A stretch of DNA of 64,000 nt from Legionella feeleii (GTDB taxonomy: Bacteria; Pseudomonadota; Gammaproteobacteria; Legionellales; Legionellaceae), in the NCBI RefSeq assembly GCF_001467625.1, contig NZ_LNYB01000080.1:192762-256761 (forward strand), read 5' to 3'. The notes under the pieces were generated by a model. That model worked only from the letters and a program-made list of their open reading frames with translations, searched no databases and was not told the origin of the DNA. This document shows, piece by piece, positions 8,218 through 16,692 of this stretch (its first letter is position 1; each line of letters begins with the position of its first letter). Position numbers and translations under genes: made by a program.

Positions 8218-8525
8218 TGTTTATTGTACAGCTAACCTACAAAGCAGCGATCAGTGAAGTAGATAAGTATTTGCAGGCACATCGCGAATTTCTGGATTAC
8301 CATTACAAGCAAGGTTTACTTCTGGCTTCCGGGCCAATGAAACCGCGCACCGGCAGTATTCTTATCGCTACAACCAGGGACAAAGCGCATTTGGAAGCCA
8401 TGTTGCAGCAAGACCCTTATTACCTTGCTGAAATTGCTGATTACCAGATTATTGAATTTACTCCTGTAAAACATCGTGAGGAACTCAAAGACCTCATTCA
8501 AGAAACGGAAGGCAAATTATGTTAA
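8217..8525 (+). CDS. YciI-like small protein between the two glycine dehydrogenase genes
   Basis: The 102-residue protein has the YciI/YCII ferredoxin-like fold pattern: FIVQLTYK, the central [27 protein letters not shown] with the conserved histidine, a [11 protein letters not shown] segment, and a hydrophilic tail. The ATG at 8217 overlaps the gcvPA stop by one base (a TTG three bases earlier is less likely), and its own end overlaps gcvPB by seven bases, so it is embedded in the gcv operon and coupled to both neighbours. Family members are small dimeric proteins of mostly unknown chemistry. Position suggests a helper or side-reaction role in glycine or lipoyl metabolism; this is inference. 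Confidence 0.85.
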   Translation: MFIVQLTYKAAISEVDKYLQAHREFLDYHYKQGLLLASGPMKPRTGSILIATTRDKAHLEAMLQQDPYYLAEIADYQIIEFTPVKHREELKDLIQETEGKLC

Positions 8526-9976
8526 TCTTTGAACGCTCTAAAGCTACCCGCCAGGCAACCGCCCAGGCTCCCCAAGGCACCGAACAGCAATTTGCTATTC
8601 CAGCTCATTTTTTACGCCAAACCCCACCGCGTCTGCCAGCCTGCTCTGAATTACAGGTAGTACGCCACTATACCCGTTTGTCACAGAAAAATTTTTCTAT
8701 TGATACCAACTTTTACCCCTTGGGTTCCTGTACGATGAAATACAACCCTCGCGGGGTGCATAAAGCGGCTTCCATTCCAGGATTCAGTAATCGCCATCCT
8801 CTAGCCTTAGAACAAAGCAGCCAGGGCTTTCTGCAAGCACTTTATGAATTACAACTTTATCTGACCGAAATTACCGGCATGGCTGGCGTCTCTTTAACCC
8901 CCATGGCCGGCTCCCAGGGAGAGTTTGCTGGTGTGGCAATGATTAAGGCCTATCATCAATCACGTGGCGATACGACCCGTGAAGAGATCCTTATCCCTGA
9001 TGCGGCACACGGCACTAATCCCGCTTCGGCCGTTATGTGTGGTTTTAAAGTAGTTGAAATTCCTACGGCAAAAGATGGTGATATCGATCTGGAACAGCTG
9101 CGCTCCAAAGTAGGTCCCAAAACAGCGGGCATTATGTTAACCAATCCTTCCACGCTTGGTTTATTTATGCGCCAGATTAAAGAAATTGCTGAAATTGTCC
9201 ATCAGGCTGGCGGGTTACTTTATTATGACGGTGCCAATCTGAATGCTATTTTGGGTAAAGTAAGACCTGGGGATATGGGTTTTGATGTCATGCATTTAAA
9301 CCTGCATAAGACGTTCGCCACCCCCCATGGCGGCGGTGGGCCAGGGGCAGGTCCTGTCGCAGTCGGAAAACGCCTGCTTCCCTACTTACCGCTCCCGGTT
9401 GTAGTAAAAGAAAAAGAAACCTACCGCTGGGCAACAAGAACTGACTACCCGCAAAGTATTGGCCGCTTATCCTGTTTTATGGGTAATGCCGCTATTTTAT
9501 TGCGTGCTTATTTTTATACCCGTGTTCTTGGTAAAGAAGGTTTATTGCGCGTATCTGAATTTGCTACTCTCAATGCCAACTACTTACTTTCCCAATTAAC
9601 CGAAGCCGGTTTTAAACCCGCTTATCCTGGCAGACGTGCTTCCCATGAATTTATTCTGACTATGGGGCAGGAGAAAAAAGAGTTTGGCGTCAGTGCAATG
9701 GATTTGGCGAAACGGTTACTGGATTATGGCTTTCATGCGCCAACAACCTATTTCCCCTTGCTAGTACCGGAATGTTTGTTGATTGAACCGACTGAAACCG
9801 AGTGCAAGGAAGAATTAGACGGCTTTATCAGCGCCATGCAGGCTATTCGTCATGAAGCACAAACAAACCCAGACTTATTAAGGAATGCACCTCATAGCCT
9901 GCCTGTTAAACGTTTGGATGATGTGAAGGCAGCAAGGGAATTGGATTTGAATTATTATGGTCACCATGAGTCATAG
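8519..9976 (+). CDS. gcvPB: Glycine dehydrogenase (decarboxylating) subunit 2, PLP-binding
   Basis: A 485-residue C-terminal half of the split P protein. The PLP lysine is Lys264 in [16 protein letters not shown], preceded by YYDGANLNA and the [10 protein letters not shown] motif. It works as a heterotetramer with GcvPA. It is the last gene of the operon: an inverted repeat begins 28 bases after its stop. Confidence 0.95.
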   Translation: MLIFERSKATRQATAQAPQGTEQQFAIPAHFLRQTPPRLPACSELQVVRHYTRLSQKNFSIDTNFYPLGSCTMKYNPRGVHKAASIPGFSNRHPLALEQSSQGFLQALYELQLYLTEITGMAGVSLTPMAGSQGEFAGVAMIKAYHQSRGDTTREEILIPDAAHGTNPASAVMCGFKVVEIPTAKDGDIDLEQLRSKVGPKTAGIMLTNPSTLGLFMRQIKEIAEIVHQAGGLLYYDGANLNAILGKVRPGDMGFDVMHLNLHKTFATPHGGGGPGAGPVAVGKRLLPYLPLPVVVKEKETYRWATRTDYPQSIGRLSCFMGNAAILLRAYFYTRVLGKEGLLRVSEFATLNANYLLSQLTEAGFKPAYPGRRASHEFILTMGQEKKEFGVSAMDLAKRLLDYGFHAPTTYFPLLVPECLLIEPTETECKEELDGFISAMQAIRHEAQTNPDLLRNAPHSLPVKRLDDVKAARELDLNYYGHHES

Positions 9977-10004
9977 AGAGAATTAAGCTGATCCAATTTC
10001 TCAT

Positions 10005-10059
10005 AAGGGCTGATTCAGCAAGGGGCAACCTCTGTTGAGAAATCAGCCCTTAAATTTTT
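10005..10059 (+). terminator. Hairpin at the end of the gcv operon
   Basis: AAGGGCTGATT (10005-10015) and AATCAGCCCTT (10041-10051) form an 11-bp perfect stem with a 25-base loop, followed by AAATTTTT. The position after gcvPB fits an intrinsic terminator, although the loop is longer than usual. Confidence 0.65.
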
Positions 10060-10159
10060 CCGCCCATCACCGCTTAAAAAAATATATTCACCACAAATCA
10101 TAATAAGCGCTATTTAATTGATTATACTAATAATACGACCCTAGCAATAAGTTATTAAC

Positions 10160-11389
10160 TTGACTCAACAACTGACTCCAATATTATTTGCACGCCAGGA
10201 AATCTATGATGCAGCAGGTTCCGTTTGCGCCTACGAACTCCTGTATCGCAATGGCGATGATTTGCAATCTAATATTGACCCACAGGATAATCAGGCAGGA
10301 GACAACGCAACCTCTTTTGTCCTGTCTCATCTTTTTACTAACCTGGGTTTGGATTCAGTGGTCGGTAAACTTCCCTGCTATATCAATTTTACACGCAACC
10401 ATATTTTACAAAAAATTCCACTGCTATTGCCCCAAGATAGAGTCATTATTGAATTGTTGGAACATACGGTTATTGACGAACCACTCCTGGATACCATTAA
10501 ATTACTGGTTAGAGAGGGATTCAAATTTGCCCTCGATGACTTCGTTTTTCGTGACGAACTGATCCCTTTAATTAACTTAGCCCAGATCATAAAAATCGAT
10601 GTCCTTAATTTAAGTGAGAGCGAGATCAAAAAACAGTTGACCTTACTTAAAAACTTTAAAGGTCGATTATTGGCCGAAAAAATTGAAGATAAGAAACAAC
10701 TGTCACTGTGCAAAAAGCTTGGCTTTTACTATTTCCAAGGTTTTTTTCTCAATTTCCCACGCCCAATCCAAGGCCAGGAATTATCAGAGAACAAAGCTTA
10801 CTTACTAAAATTATTAGCGGAGCTGCATCACCCTGATGTGAAAATAGAGCGCGTGGAAGAAATCATTCTGCAGATCCCCAAATTGAGTTACCGCATTCTG
10901 CGCCTTGCCAATTCACCAGCAATGTATATAGGAAAAAAAATCGACTCGTTGCTAGAAGCCATTCAGCAGCTCGGTCTTGTCCAAATACGCAACTGGATCA
11001 GTTTGATTTTAGTATCAAGTCTGGATGAGGTTACTTATGATTTACTAGAGCGGACTTTAATTCGGGCTAAAATGTGCCAGGTATTGGCTCGCACTTCAGG
11101 CTTGGTGAATTCGCAGCAAGCCTATACTGTAGGGATGTTTTCCGCACTCGACGCTATTTTAAATGAACCCATGGCCTCCTTACTCAGTAAAATTCCCCTT
11201 AGTGAAGAACTCAATGACGCCTTACTACACAAACGTGGCATTCTCGGTCAATTGCTCTCGCTAACTCAACATTATGAACAGGGCCGCTTTGATCTGCTCG
11301 ATTACACTACCTTTACAGCACAGGATTATAGTCAGGCCTATTTAAATGGAATTGACTATGCGAATACTGTCATGGCCGTTTTATGTTAA
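10160..11389 (+). CDS. EAL-HDOD protein (YuxH-like), degenerate c-di-GMP domain
   Basis: A 409-residue protein with an N-terminal EAL-like domain (about residues 7-205) and a C-terminal HDOD domain (about 210-400). The EAL signature is CAYELLYR, the catalytic loop reads ALDDFVF instead of DDFGTG, and AEKIED and YYFQGFF follow at the expected places, so some metal-binding residues remain but the loop is altered. Hydrolysis of c-di-GMP is doubtful; binding or signalling is more likely. The start must be the TTG at 10160, because no ATG occurs near the N-terminus; the ribosome binding site is weak. It is monocistronic. Confidence 0.85.
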   Translation: MTQQLTPILFARQEIYDAAGSVCAYELLYRNGDDLQSNIDPQDNQAGDNATSFVLSHLFTNLGLDSVVGKLPCYINFTRNHILQKIPLLLPQDRVIIELLEHTVIDEPLLDTIKLLVREGFKFALDDFVFRDELIPLINLAQIIKIDVLNLSESEIKKQLTLLKNFKGRLLAEKIEDKKQLSLCKKLGFYYFQGFFLNFPRPIQGQELSENKAYLLKLLAELHHPDVKIERVEEIILQIPKLSYRILRLANSPAMYIGKKIDSLLEAIQQLGLVQIRNWISLILVSSLDEVTYDLLERTLIRAKMCQVLARTSGLVNSQQAYTVGMFSALDAILNEPMASLLSKIPLSEELNDALLHKRGILGQLLSLTQHYEQGRFDLLDYTTFTAQDYSQAYLNGIDYANTVMAVLC

Positions 11390-11605
11390 AAAATAATCGC
11401 CATGGTTTTTCAACTCCCTTTCAACCCTTTGAAATGAATAAAAAAAAGGCAACTAATTATTAAAAATGACCAAAGCCTGCTAAAGGTAACTAATTGTTTT
11501 TAAAATAAATAGAAAATACTTTGCGCCAGAAAAAAAATAAGTTATAACAGACTTACCTGTATCAGGGACTGACGGGTATGAAAAAGGGCGCGGCTTATCA
11601 ACTAA
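11390..11605. other. AT-rich spacer before repeat copy 1
   Basis: Together with the repeat copy that follows, this forms a gap of about 400 bases between the EAL-HDOD gene and the HTH gene. It is AT-rich with poly-A runs. I see no gene or clear promoter in it. Confidence 0.5.
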
Positions 11606-11745
11606 GGTCTGTTGACGTTTCTACCCTTTTGGCCGAAAAGCATTGATTCCCTGCGTTTCGCTGCTCACTTACTACCCTGTAAACTGTGCTGCGATGCTCG
11701 TAAATCAATGCTTTTCGACTCAAGTGAGTGAAATGTCAACAGGCC
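11606..11745. repeat. Dispersed palindromic repeat, copy 1
   Basis: Terminal arms GGTCTGTTGACGTTTC (11606-11621) and GAAATGTCAACAGGCC (11730-11745) pair at 14 of 16 positions. Inner arms CGAAAAGCATTGATT (11634-11648) and AATCAATGCTTTTCG (11703-11717) pair perfectly. The core between them is nearly the reverse complement of the core of copy 5 at 26111-26252. No coding capacity. Likely a non-autonomous (MITE-like) or structural intergenic element. Confidence 0.85.
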
Positions 11746-11785
11746 CTGGAAGGCTGATAAAACAATTTTTTTCATGGAGTGAAAA

Positions 11786-12091
11786 GTGAACAGTAAAGTG
11801 TTTTCACAACGATTTAACCGTGAGCTATCATTACTAGGTTTTCCCGAGGAATTAGCGGAAAAAACAAAAGCAGTTGCAAAGGTATTTGGCGTCACCCGCC
11901 ATTTGGCCAATGCAATGATCTTTGGTCATCTATTACCACCGGCCGAGCAACTGGATAAAATTGCTGAAGTGCTGGAGGTTTGCCCAAAATGGCTGAGTGG
12001 CATGACCGATAGAAAAAAAGCCTATCCCGGGCGCGAAACAGAAACAGGTGGCCGCGAGACTGAGACTGGTCGCGAAACAGAAAGCGTGTAG
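11786..12091 (+). CDS. Small Cro/C1-like HTH protein with GRETETG tail repeats
   Basis: A 101-residue protein with GGAG before a GTG start. Residues 5-75 look like a helix-turn-helix domain (LAEKTKAVAKVFGVTRHLANAMIFGHLLPPAEQLDKIAEVLEV) followed by CPKWLSG, as in XRE-type small regulators. The C-terminal 20 residues are three imperfect copies of GRETETG, encoded by a short tandem DNA repeat (about 12030-12085). It probably binds DNA, perhaps regulating itself or a neighbour, though no target is proven. No toxin-like partner is visible beside it. Confidence 0.7.
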   Translation: MNSKVFSQRFNRELSLLGFPEELAEKTKAVAKVFGVTRHLANAMIFGHLLPPAEQLDKIAEVLEVCPKWLSGMTDRKKAYPGRETETGGRETETGRETESV

Positions 12092-12131
12092 TCTCGTTAT
12101 ACTTCAGTTATAATTATTACTAGTTTGCTGA

Positions 12132-12172
12132 CTTGTGATATCAGGCTCCCTATTGATATCACAAGCTATAAT
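12132..12172 (+). promoter_or_regulatory. 12-bp palindrome next to a -10 box upstream of the Sif2-like gene
   Basis: CTTGTGATATCA (12132-12143) and TGATATCACAAG (12154-12165) are perfect inverted arms with a 10-base spacer; TATAAT follows at 12167-12172. It lies 27 bases before the next ATG. It could be an operator overlapping the promoter of the Sif2-like gene or a hairpin ending the HTH gene; no T-tract follows, which favours an operator. Confidence 0.5.
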
Positions 12173-12198
12173 CTACTTCCAAAAGGCTATTTATAATC

Positions 12199-13005
12199 AT
12201 GGAATGCTTAACATACTGCATTGCCAGCTCGATTGATTTAACACGGTTAGATCATTACATCAAAACCACCCTGGATGGTTATCATTCCAATAAAACGCGT
12301 GACATATTAAAGCTTGGCCATAACAGTAATCATAATCATATAATCTTTGTCTTTAAAAATGGTACGATCGTTTCCTGGGGAATCAAACGCCATCAAATCG
12401 AAGCTTATCTCAATATCATCAAAATGTTTGGTGAAAAACCCGTTCCTTTTTTAGTGCGGGATGAGTTCAGCTACAAAATCGGTGATAAAACAGCCATAGA
12501 GCCCCATGATTTTTTTGATGTGGACTGCTTAACCATCGATACAGATAGTGATGAGCTAAAATTAAGCCTGTCTTATGGATTTTCCCAATCAGCAAAATTG
12601 CAGTATTTTGAAACCATCATTGAAGCACTGATTGAGAAATACAACCCAATGATTCAGAGTCTCTCCAATAAGGGAGAAATGCCAATAAGCCGTAGCCAGA
12701 TTATCCAGGTTATCGGAGAAATTCTGGGCGCAAAAAGCGAAACCAACTTAATTTCCAACTTCCTCTACCATCCCAAATATTTCTGGCAGCATCCGACACT
12801 CGAGGAATATTTCATCATGATGGAGCGTTATTTACATATTCAACGCCGCGTCAACGCGATTAACCATCGGTTAGACACCTTGAATGAAATTTTCGATATG
12901 TTTAACGATTACCTGGAAACACGTCATTCCCATACCTTAGAAATTATTATTATTGTTTTAATTACAATTGAAATTGTTCTTGCTGTTCTCAATATCCATG
13001 TCTGA
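12199..13005 (+). CDS. RMND1/Sif2 family (DUF155) protein
   Basis: A 268-residue protein of the DUF155 family: an N-terminal domain with IIFVFKNGTIVSWGIKRHQIEAYL, a helical middle with the YHPKYFWQHPTLEEYF motif (W and E conserved in the family), a helical region with RVNAINHRLDTLNEIFDM, and a C-terminal membrane anchor (IIIIVLITIEIVLAVL). Relatives include yeast Sif2-neighbour YDR282C, human RMND1 and bacterial YagE-type proteins; a mitochondrial translation role is known for RMND1 but the bacterial role is unclear. It stands alone, with a repeat copy just downstream. Confidence 0.85.
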   Translation: MECLTYCIASSIDLTRLDHYIKTTLDGYHSNKTRDILKLGHNSNHNHIIFVFKNGTIVSWGIKRHQIEAYLNIIKMFGEKPVPFLVRDEFSYKIGDKTAIEPHDFFDVDCLTIDTDSDELKLSLSYGFSQSAKLQYFETIIEALIEKYNPMIQSLSNKGEMPISRSQIIQVIGEILGAKSETNLISNFLYHPKYFWQHPTLEEYFIMMERYLHIQRRVNAINHRLDTLNEIFDMFNDYLETRHSHTLEIIIIVLITIEIVLAVLNIHV

Positions 13006-13033
13006 TCACTACAAGTAAAACACTGAGGACAGT

Positions 13034-13143
13034 GGGGGTTGTTGACACATCGACTATCCTGGCGCTTATGATTTGATTCTCTGTGCTGTGATGCCCGAAA
13101 ATCAAATCATAAGTCCTCAAGCTAACGAAATGCCAACACCCCC
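13034..13143. repeat. Dispersed palindromic repeat, copy 2
   Basis: Outer arms GGGGGTTGTTGACACATCG (from 13034) and the matching GAAATGCCAACACCCCC (to 13143) are imperfect inverted copies. Inner arms CTTATGATTTGATT and AATCAAATCATAAG pair perfectly over 14 bases. The core is shortened (about 20 bases, TCTGTGCTGTGATGCCCGAA) compared with copy 1 and matches its right half. The open frame of the downstream permease extends backwards into this element. Confidence 0.8.
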
Positions 13144-13198
13144 TAGTAACTCTCCCTTATCTTTTGTAGGATCTCCTTTTGCCTCAAGCAAAGCCATC

Positions 13199-14479
13199 AT
13201 GAATACCTTAAAATCCCGTCTGCTAGAAAATACCTCGCTGAAAAAAGAATTTTTAGCAGGAGCCACTACCTTTTTAACGATGGTTTACATAGCCTTTGTG
13301 AACCCAAGCATCTTACAACATACCGGTATGGACCAAGGTTCTGTTTTTACTGCGACCTGTCTGGTGACCGCCTTTGCTTGTGCCCTGACCGGTCTTCTCG
13401 CTAATACTCCCATAGGAGTAGCGCCGGGGATGGCTCTTAATATTTATTTTTCCTACAGTGTTGTGCAAGGACTAGGCGTGGATTGGCAACACGCTTTAGC
13501 CATGGTGTTTATCTCGGGAGTCATGTTTCTTTTTATCAGTCTGACCCGTTTACGGCGCCTCTTGATTGAAGCAATTCCACATAATTTGCAAATAGCTATC
13601 TTAATTGGAATCAGTTTGTTGATTGCCTTAATTGCCCTGGAATCTAACCAGCTTATTATTAGTAACAAATATACCTTGATGCATCTGGGCGATATTAGTC
13701 GCCCGCAAAGTGGACTTTTCTTTGCCGGTTTCCTATTAATTCTGGTATTGGATTATTACCGAATTCCAGCAGCAATCATTATTGGTATCCTTTGCATCAG
13801 TATTCTGAGTTTGCTGCTGGGTTTGACCAGCTGGCAAGGTTTGGTTGCGTTACCGCCCTCCATAGCGCCGACTTTCCTGAAACTCGATTTTTCAGGATTA
13901 ACGAACGTAACCGCACTTAAAGCAATTTTTACCTTTTTCCTCATTGCTGTATTTGATGCAACGGGAACCTTAATTGGTTTGCTTAATCCATCCATTTTTA
14001 AACATCAACCCGATTATCAGCATCGTCTCAGCAAAAGTTTAACCGCTGATGCAACAGCCTCCATAGCAGCAGGATTGCTAGGTTCAGCCAGCACGTCTCC
14101 TTTTATTGAATCAGCAGCGGGTATTGAAGCAGGCGGCCGCACGGGATTAACCGCGTTGGTGATTGCTGCAGGGTTCATTTTAATGTTGTTCTTTTTCCCA
14201 TTGGCAAAAATGATCCCCAATTATGCTGTAGGTCCTGCATTGCTTTATGTAGCCTGTTGTATGATGAAACATTTGGGTGAATTAAAACTCACTGATTTTA
14301 GTGAAATAGCCCCCTGCATGATTACCATCATGATGATACCGTTTACAGCATCAATTGCTGATGGCATAGGCGGTGGGATCATTCTCTATACCCTACTTAA
14401 ATTACTTACGCGCCAGGCAGTGAATCACTTATTAATTATTTTAAGTGTCGTGTTTGTGATCTTTTTTATGATTAGTTAA
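13199..14479 (+). CDS. NCS2-family nucleobase permease (AzgA/PbuG-like)
   Basis: The 426-residue inner-membrane protein has the start typical of AzgA-type purine permeases (LENTSLKKEFLAGATTFLTMVYIAFVNP), the LANTPIGVAPGMALN motif and the FDATGTLIGL and STSPFIESAAGIEAGGRTG motifs of helices 8-10. It likely imports hypoxanthine, adenine or guanine with protons. I chose the ATG at 13199 because family members start there. The frame is open back to 13073, but those codons lie in repeat copy 2 and the peptide is unlike the family. Confidence 0.88.
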   Translation: MNTLKSRLLENTSLKKEFLAGATTFLTMVYIAFVNPSILQHTGMDQGSVFTATCLVTAFACALTGLLANTPIGVAPGMALNIYFSYSVVQGLGVDWQHALAMVFISGVMFLFISLTRLRRLLIEAIPHNLQIAILIGISLLIALIALESNQLIISNKYTLMHLGDISRPQSGLFFAGFLLILVLDYYRIPAAIIIGILCISILSLLLGLTSWQGLVALPPSIAPTFLKLDFSGLTNVTALKAIFTFFLIAVFDATGTLIGLLNPSIFKHQPDYQHRLSKSLTADATASIAAGLLGSASTSPFIESAAGIEAGGRTGLTALVIAAGFILMLFFFPLAKMIPNYAVGPALLYVACCMMKHLGELKLTDFSEIAPCMITIMMIPFTASIADGIGGGIILYTLLKLLTRQAVNHLLIILSVVFVIFFMIS

Positions 14480-14493
14480 TTTTTTTAAATACC

Positions 14494-14602
14494 GGGGAGT
14501 AGGGGCAACATTCCGCTAGCTTGCGCTTGATTTTCGAGCTTCGCAGAGAAGCCCAGAATATCAAGCCATAGGCGCCAGGATTGTAGAAATGTCAACTCCT
14601 CC
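14494..14602. repeat. Dispersed palindromic repeat, copy 3
   Basis: GGGGAGTAGGGGCAACATTCCGCTAGCTTG at the left pairs imperfectly with the right end GTAGAAATGTCAACTCCTCC. The interior keeps the GGCGCC.ATGG.TTGATATTCT-type arm. The right end overlaps the 3' end of the EamA gene and supplies its TGA stop. The core is reduced, as in copy 2. Confidence 0.7.
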
Positions 14603-15476
14603 TGTTGTTAGGTAACATCGCCCAACTCACACCGGCCACTACTAAAAGAGCCCCTGCCAGTTGCAACAGCGTAGGTAGATTCCCCTGCAGTGAATATAAA
14701 CCTATTGTCACAATTGGCATGAAATTAAACATCAGATTAGGCTCCGACACACCAATTTGATCAATTGCCTGCGTCCAACATAGATAAGCACTAACCGTAG
14801 AACCAAGGATTAGTCCTACTAGTGCCCAGACAGGTGTCATTGAGGGTGGAAAACTATCCGGCAAGAAACTAAGTCCCAGAGGTAATAAAAAAATTGCTCC
14901 TATCGTGACGATAAGAGTAACGTTAAATAGTAATGAAACTTGTTTGATTAGCCATCGACGCGAAGCAACGGTATAGAAACTAAAACAGAGAGAGGCAATA
15001 AAAGCAAAGAGATCCCCGCCATTCAAATGAAAATGACTTAACCCTTGCGGACTAGCTCCCAAAATAGCAATGACCGCACCAACCATTGAAATCACTATCC
15101 CGAATATCGTCGCTGCGGGAGGCATTTGCCTGGTTATTAAACCTTCCAGAATCGCCGTCAAGGCAGGCGACAGCGCCATGATAACAGCAGCACTGACAGG
15201 TGACGAATAATACACCCCCAAGAATAGAAAACCCTGAAAACAGGTAATCCCAATAAAACCCAGTAAAAAATAATGCAGCCAGTGGCCCTTAAATTGAGAA
15301 CGGCCGGGTTTGTTAATAAATACGGTGATAATCAACATAATGAATGCCGCAAAACCAAAGCGCGCCGTGGATGCTGCAAAAGGGGATAACCAATCCATAG
15401 CAAGCTTGCCCCAAACATAAGCCGCTCCCCAGAAAAAAACAGCGATGGCAGCTAATAACCGTCCTCTGGTTTTCAT
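14592..15476 (-). CDS. EamA-family (DMT) transporter
   Basis: The 294-residue protein has ten hydrophobic helices in two EamA repeats (about residues 8-140 and 152-285), with the typical FWGAAYVWGKLAM start and SPVSAAVIMALSPALTAILEGL and TVSAYLCWTQAIDQIGVSEPNL repeats. The family exports amino acids or metabolites across the inner membrane; the substrate is unknown. GGAGAAGCTC precedes the ATG. The last codon and stop (AGT TGA) fall in the terminal arm of repeat copy 3, so the C-terminus was probably reset by that insertion. Confidence 0.85.
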   Translation of the reverse strand: MKTRGRLLAAIAVFFWGAAYVWGKLAMDWLSPFAASTARFGFAAFIMLIITVFINKPGRSQFKGHWLHYFLLGFIGITCFQGFLFLGVYYSSPVSAAVIMALSPALTAILEGLITRQMPPAATIFGIVISMVGAVIAILGASPQGLSHFHLNGGDLFAFIASLCFSFYTVASRRWLIKQVSLLFNVTLIVTIGAIFLLPLGLSFLPDSFPPSMTPVWALVGLILGSTVSAYLCWTQAIDQIGVSEPNLMFNFMPIVTIGLYSLQGNLPTLLQLAGALLVVAGVSWAMLPNNRRS

Positions 15477-15568
15477 GAGCTTCTCCTGTTATTCCTCTGG
15501 CAACCTCTGTGCTAAGAGCCTGGTTCAGTAATAGGAAATTATAACCAGAAAAAATAATTCTGTGATGA

Positions 15569-15704
15569 GGGGGCTGTTTATATTTTACTAGCTTGAATAC
15601 TCTTGAAATTCAACATCGCAACGGCGATCAACGCGGTATGTGAATAACGAGGCACAGAAAATAGGGACCATAAGCGCCAAGACTGTAGAAATATAAACAG
15701 CCCC
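15569..15704. repeat. Dispersed palindromic repeat, copy 4
   Basis: Outer arms GGGGGCTGTTTATATTTTACTAG and GTAGAAATATAAACAGCCCC pair over about 17 bases; both arms read TATAAACA where other copies read TGTCAACA, so the change is matched on both sides. The core resembles that of copy 5 in the same orientation but is degenerate. It lies between the divergent EamA and GNAT genes, in their promoter region. Confidence 0.8.
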
Positions 15705-15764
15705 TAGGACAATTTAAAAAAATCTGACAAGATATGCGCTAACTTATTTATTACCCACAAGACC

Positions 15765-16634
15765 ATGCTGATCTGTAATAATCATGTAAGTGACACCCAA
15801 CTAAGCGCTATTGATGACCTGGCTGCCCTATGCCGTGAGTCAGATGGCGGTGTACCTCCACTCTATCGTCATTTGCTCATTGAAAAAAGAGCGACCGACA
15901 ATAATGTCTTCTATTACCAAGACAATCATTTAGCGGGATTTTTGAGTGTTTATTTTTTCTATGAAGATGCTTGTGAAGTAAGTATTATCGTTGACCCTAC
16001 TTATCGCCGACAGGGTATTGCGACACAAATGCTACAAAGCATCATGCCCTTATTATTTACAAAGCAAATCAATACAGTCATTTTTTCTACACCAGCAAAG
16101 CTCAATGATGAATGGTTATCCAGACTCGGTTTTCATTACCAAAGTAGTGAATACCATATGCAACGACACAGTTATGAGCCTGTTTTAATTACCCGCCGTG
16201 AACTGACGATGCGGCAGGCAACCGAGGCGGATATTCCCATTTTATCGGTGATTGATGAAGCCTGTTTTGAAGCTGCCAAACAAACTGATATGGCTGCACG
16301 TTTTAACAGCCTGCTCAGTGATAATAATTACGTCATCTTCCTCGCCTCACTCCATGAAAAGCCGGTTGGTAAAGCACATATTCGTTGGCAATCCGATGAC
16401 GCTATTTTGTCTGACATAGCAATCTTGCCTGCTTATCAACGCCAAGGCTTGGGCAGTGAGTTGTTAGCCTGGTGTATTAATCATGCCCTGTCTCACGGAA
16501 AAACTCATTTGGCACTCGATGTTGAAACCTCTAATCAGGGTGCTCTTAATCTTTATACGCGCCATGGTTTTAAAACCAAGGATGCGAATGATTACTGGAC
16601 TATTTCCATTGATAAGTTGCGTACGCTTTCCTAA
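15765..16634 (+). CDS. Double-GNAT acetyltransferase
   Basis: A 289-residue protein with two GNAT folds. The first (about residues 20-125) has VSIIVDPTYRRQGIATQML, the second (about 143-289) has LSDIAILPAYQRQGLGSELLAW, each with the acetyl-CoA loop R/Q-x-x-G-x-G/A. The second also ends with ALNLYTRHGF, the typical late motif. Both appear intact, so it may use one domain for binding and the other for catalysis, as in tandem GNATs such as MshD-like proteins. The acceptor is unknown. Monocistronic. Confidence 0.85.
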   Translation: MLICNNHVSDTQLSAIDDLAALCRESDGGVPPLYRHLLIEKRATDNNVFYYQDNHLAGFLSVYFFYEDACEVSIIVDPTYRRQGIATQMLQSIMPLLFTKQINTVIFSTPAKLNDEWLSRLGFHYQSSEYHMQRHSYEPVLITRRELTMRQATEADIPILSVIDEACFEAAKQTDMAARFNSLLSDNNYVIFLASLHEKPVGKAHIRWQSDDAILSDIAILPAYQRQGLGSELLAWCINHALSHGKTHLALDVETSNQGALNLYTRHGFKTKDANDYWTISIDKLRTLS

Positions 16635-16692
16635 TCATGCTAGTTTAAACAAGTTTTTTAACATGGATAAATTCCCGACTGACTACTGACTT

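Noticed and set aside
6847-9976. Split glycine dehydrogenase as a broken gene
   Set aside because: Two-subunit GcvPA/GcvPB is a normal form, both frames are whole, and a separate gene lies between them.
10160-11389. Active c-di-GMP phosphodiesterase
   Set aside because: The DDFGTG loop reads DDFVFR and the protein has the EAL-HDOD layout, where the EAL part is usually degenerate.
11606-11745. CRISPR array or ordinary terminator
   Set aside because: The element is a single palindrome with a unique core and no regularly spaced direct repeats; it lacks a T-tract and recurs with a related core elsewhere.
11786-12091. Antitoxin of a toxin-antitoxin pair
   Set aside because: No small toxin-like frame overlaps or follows it; the next gene is a Sif2-like membrane protein.
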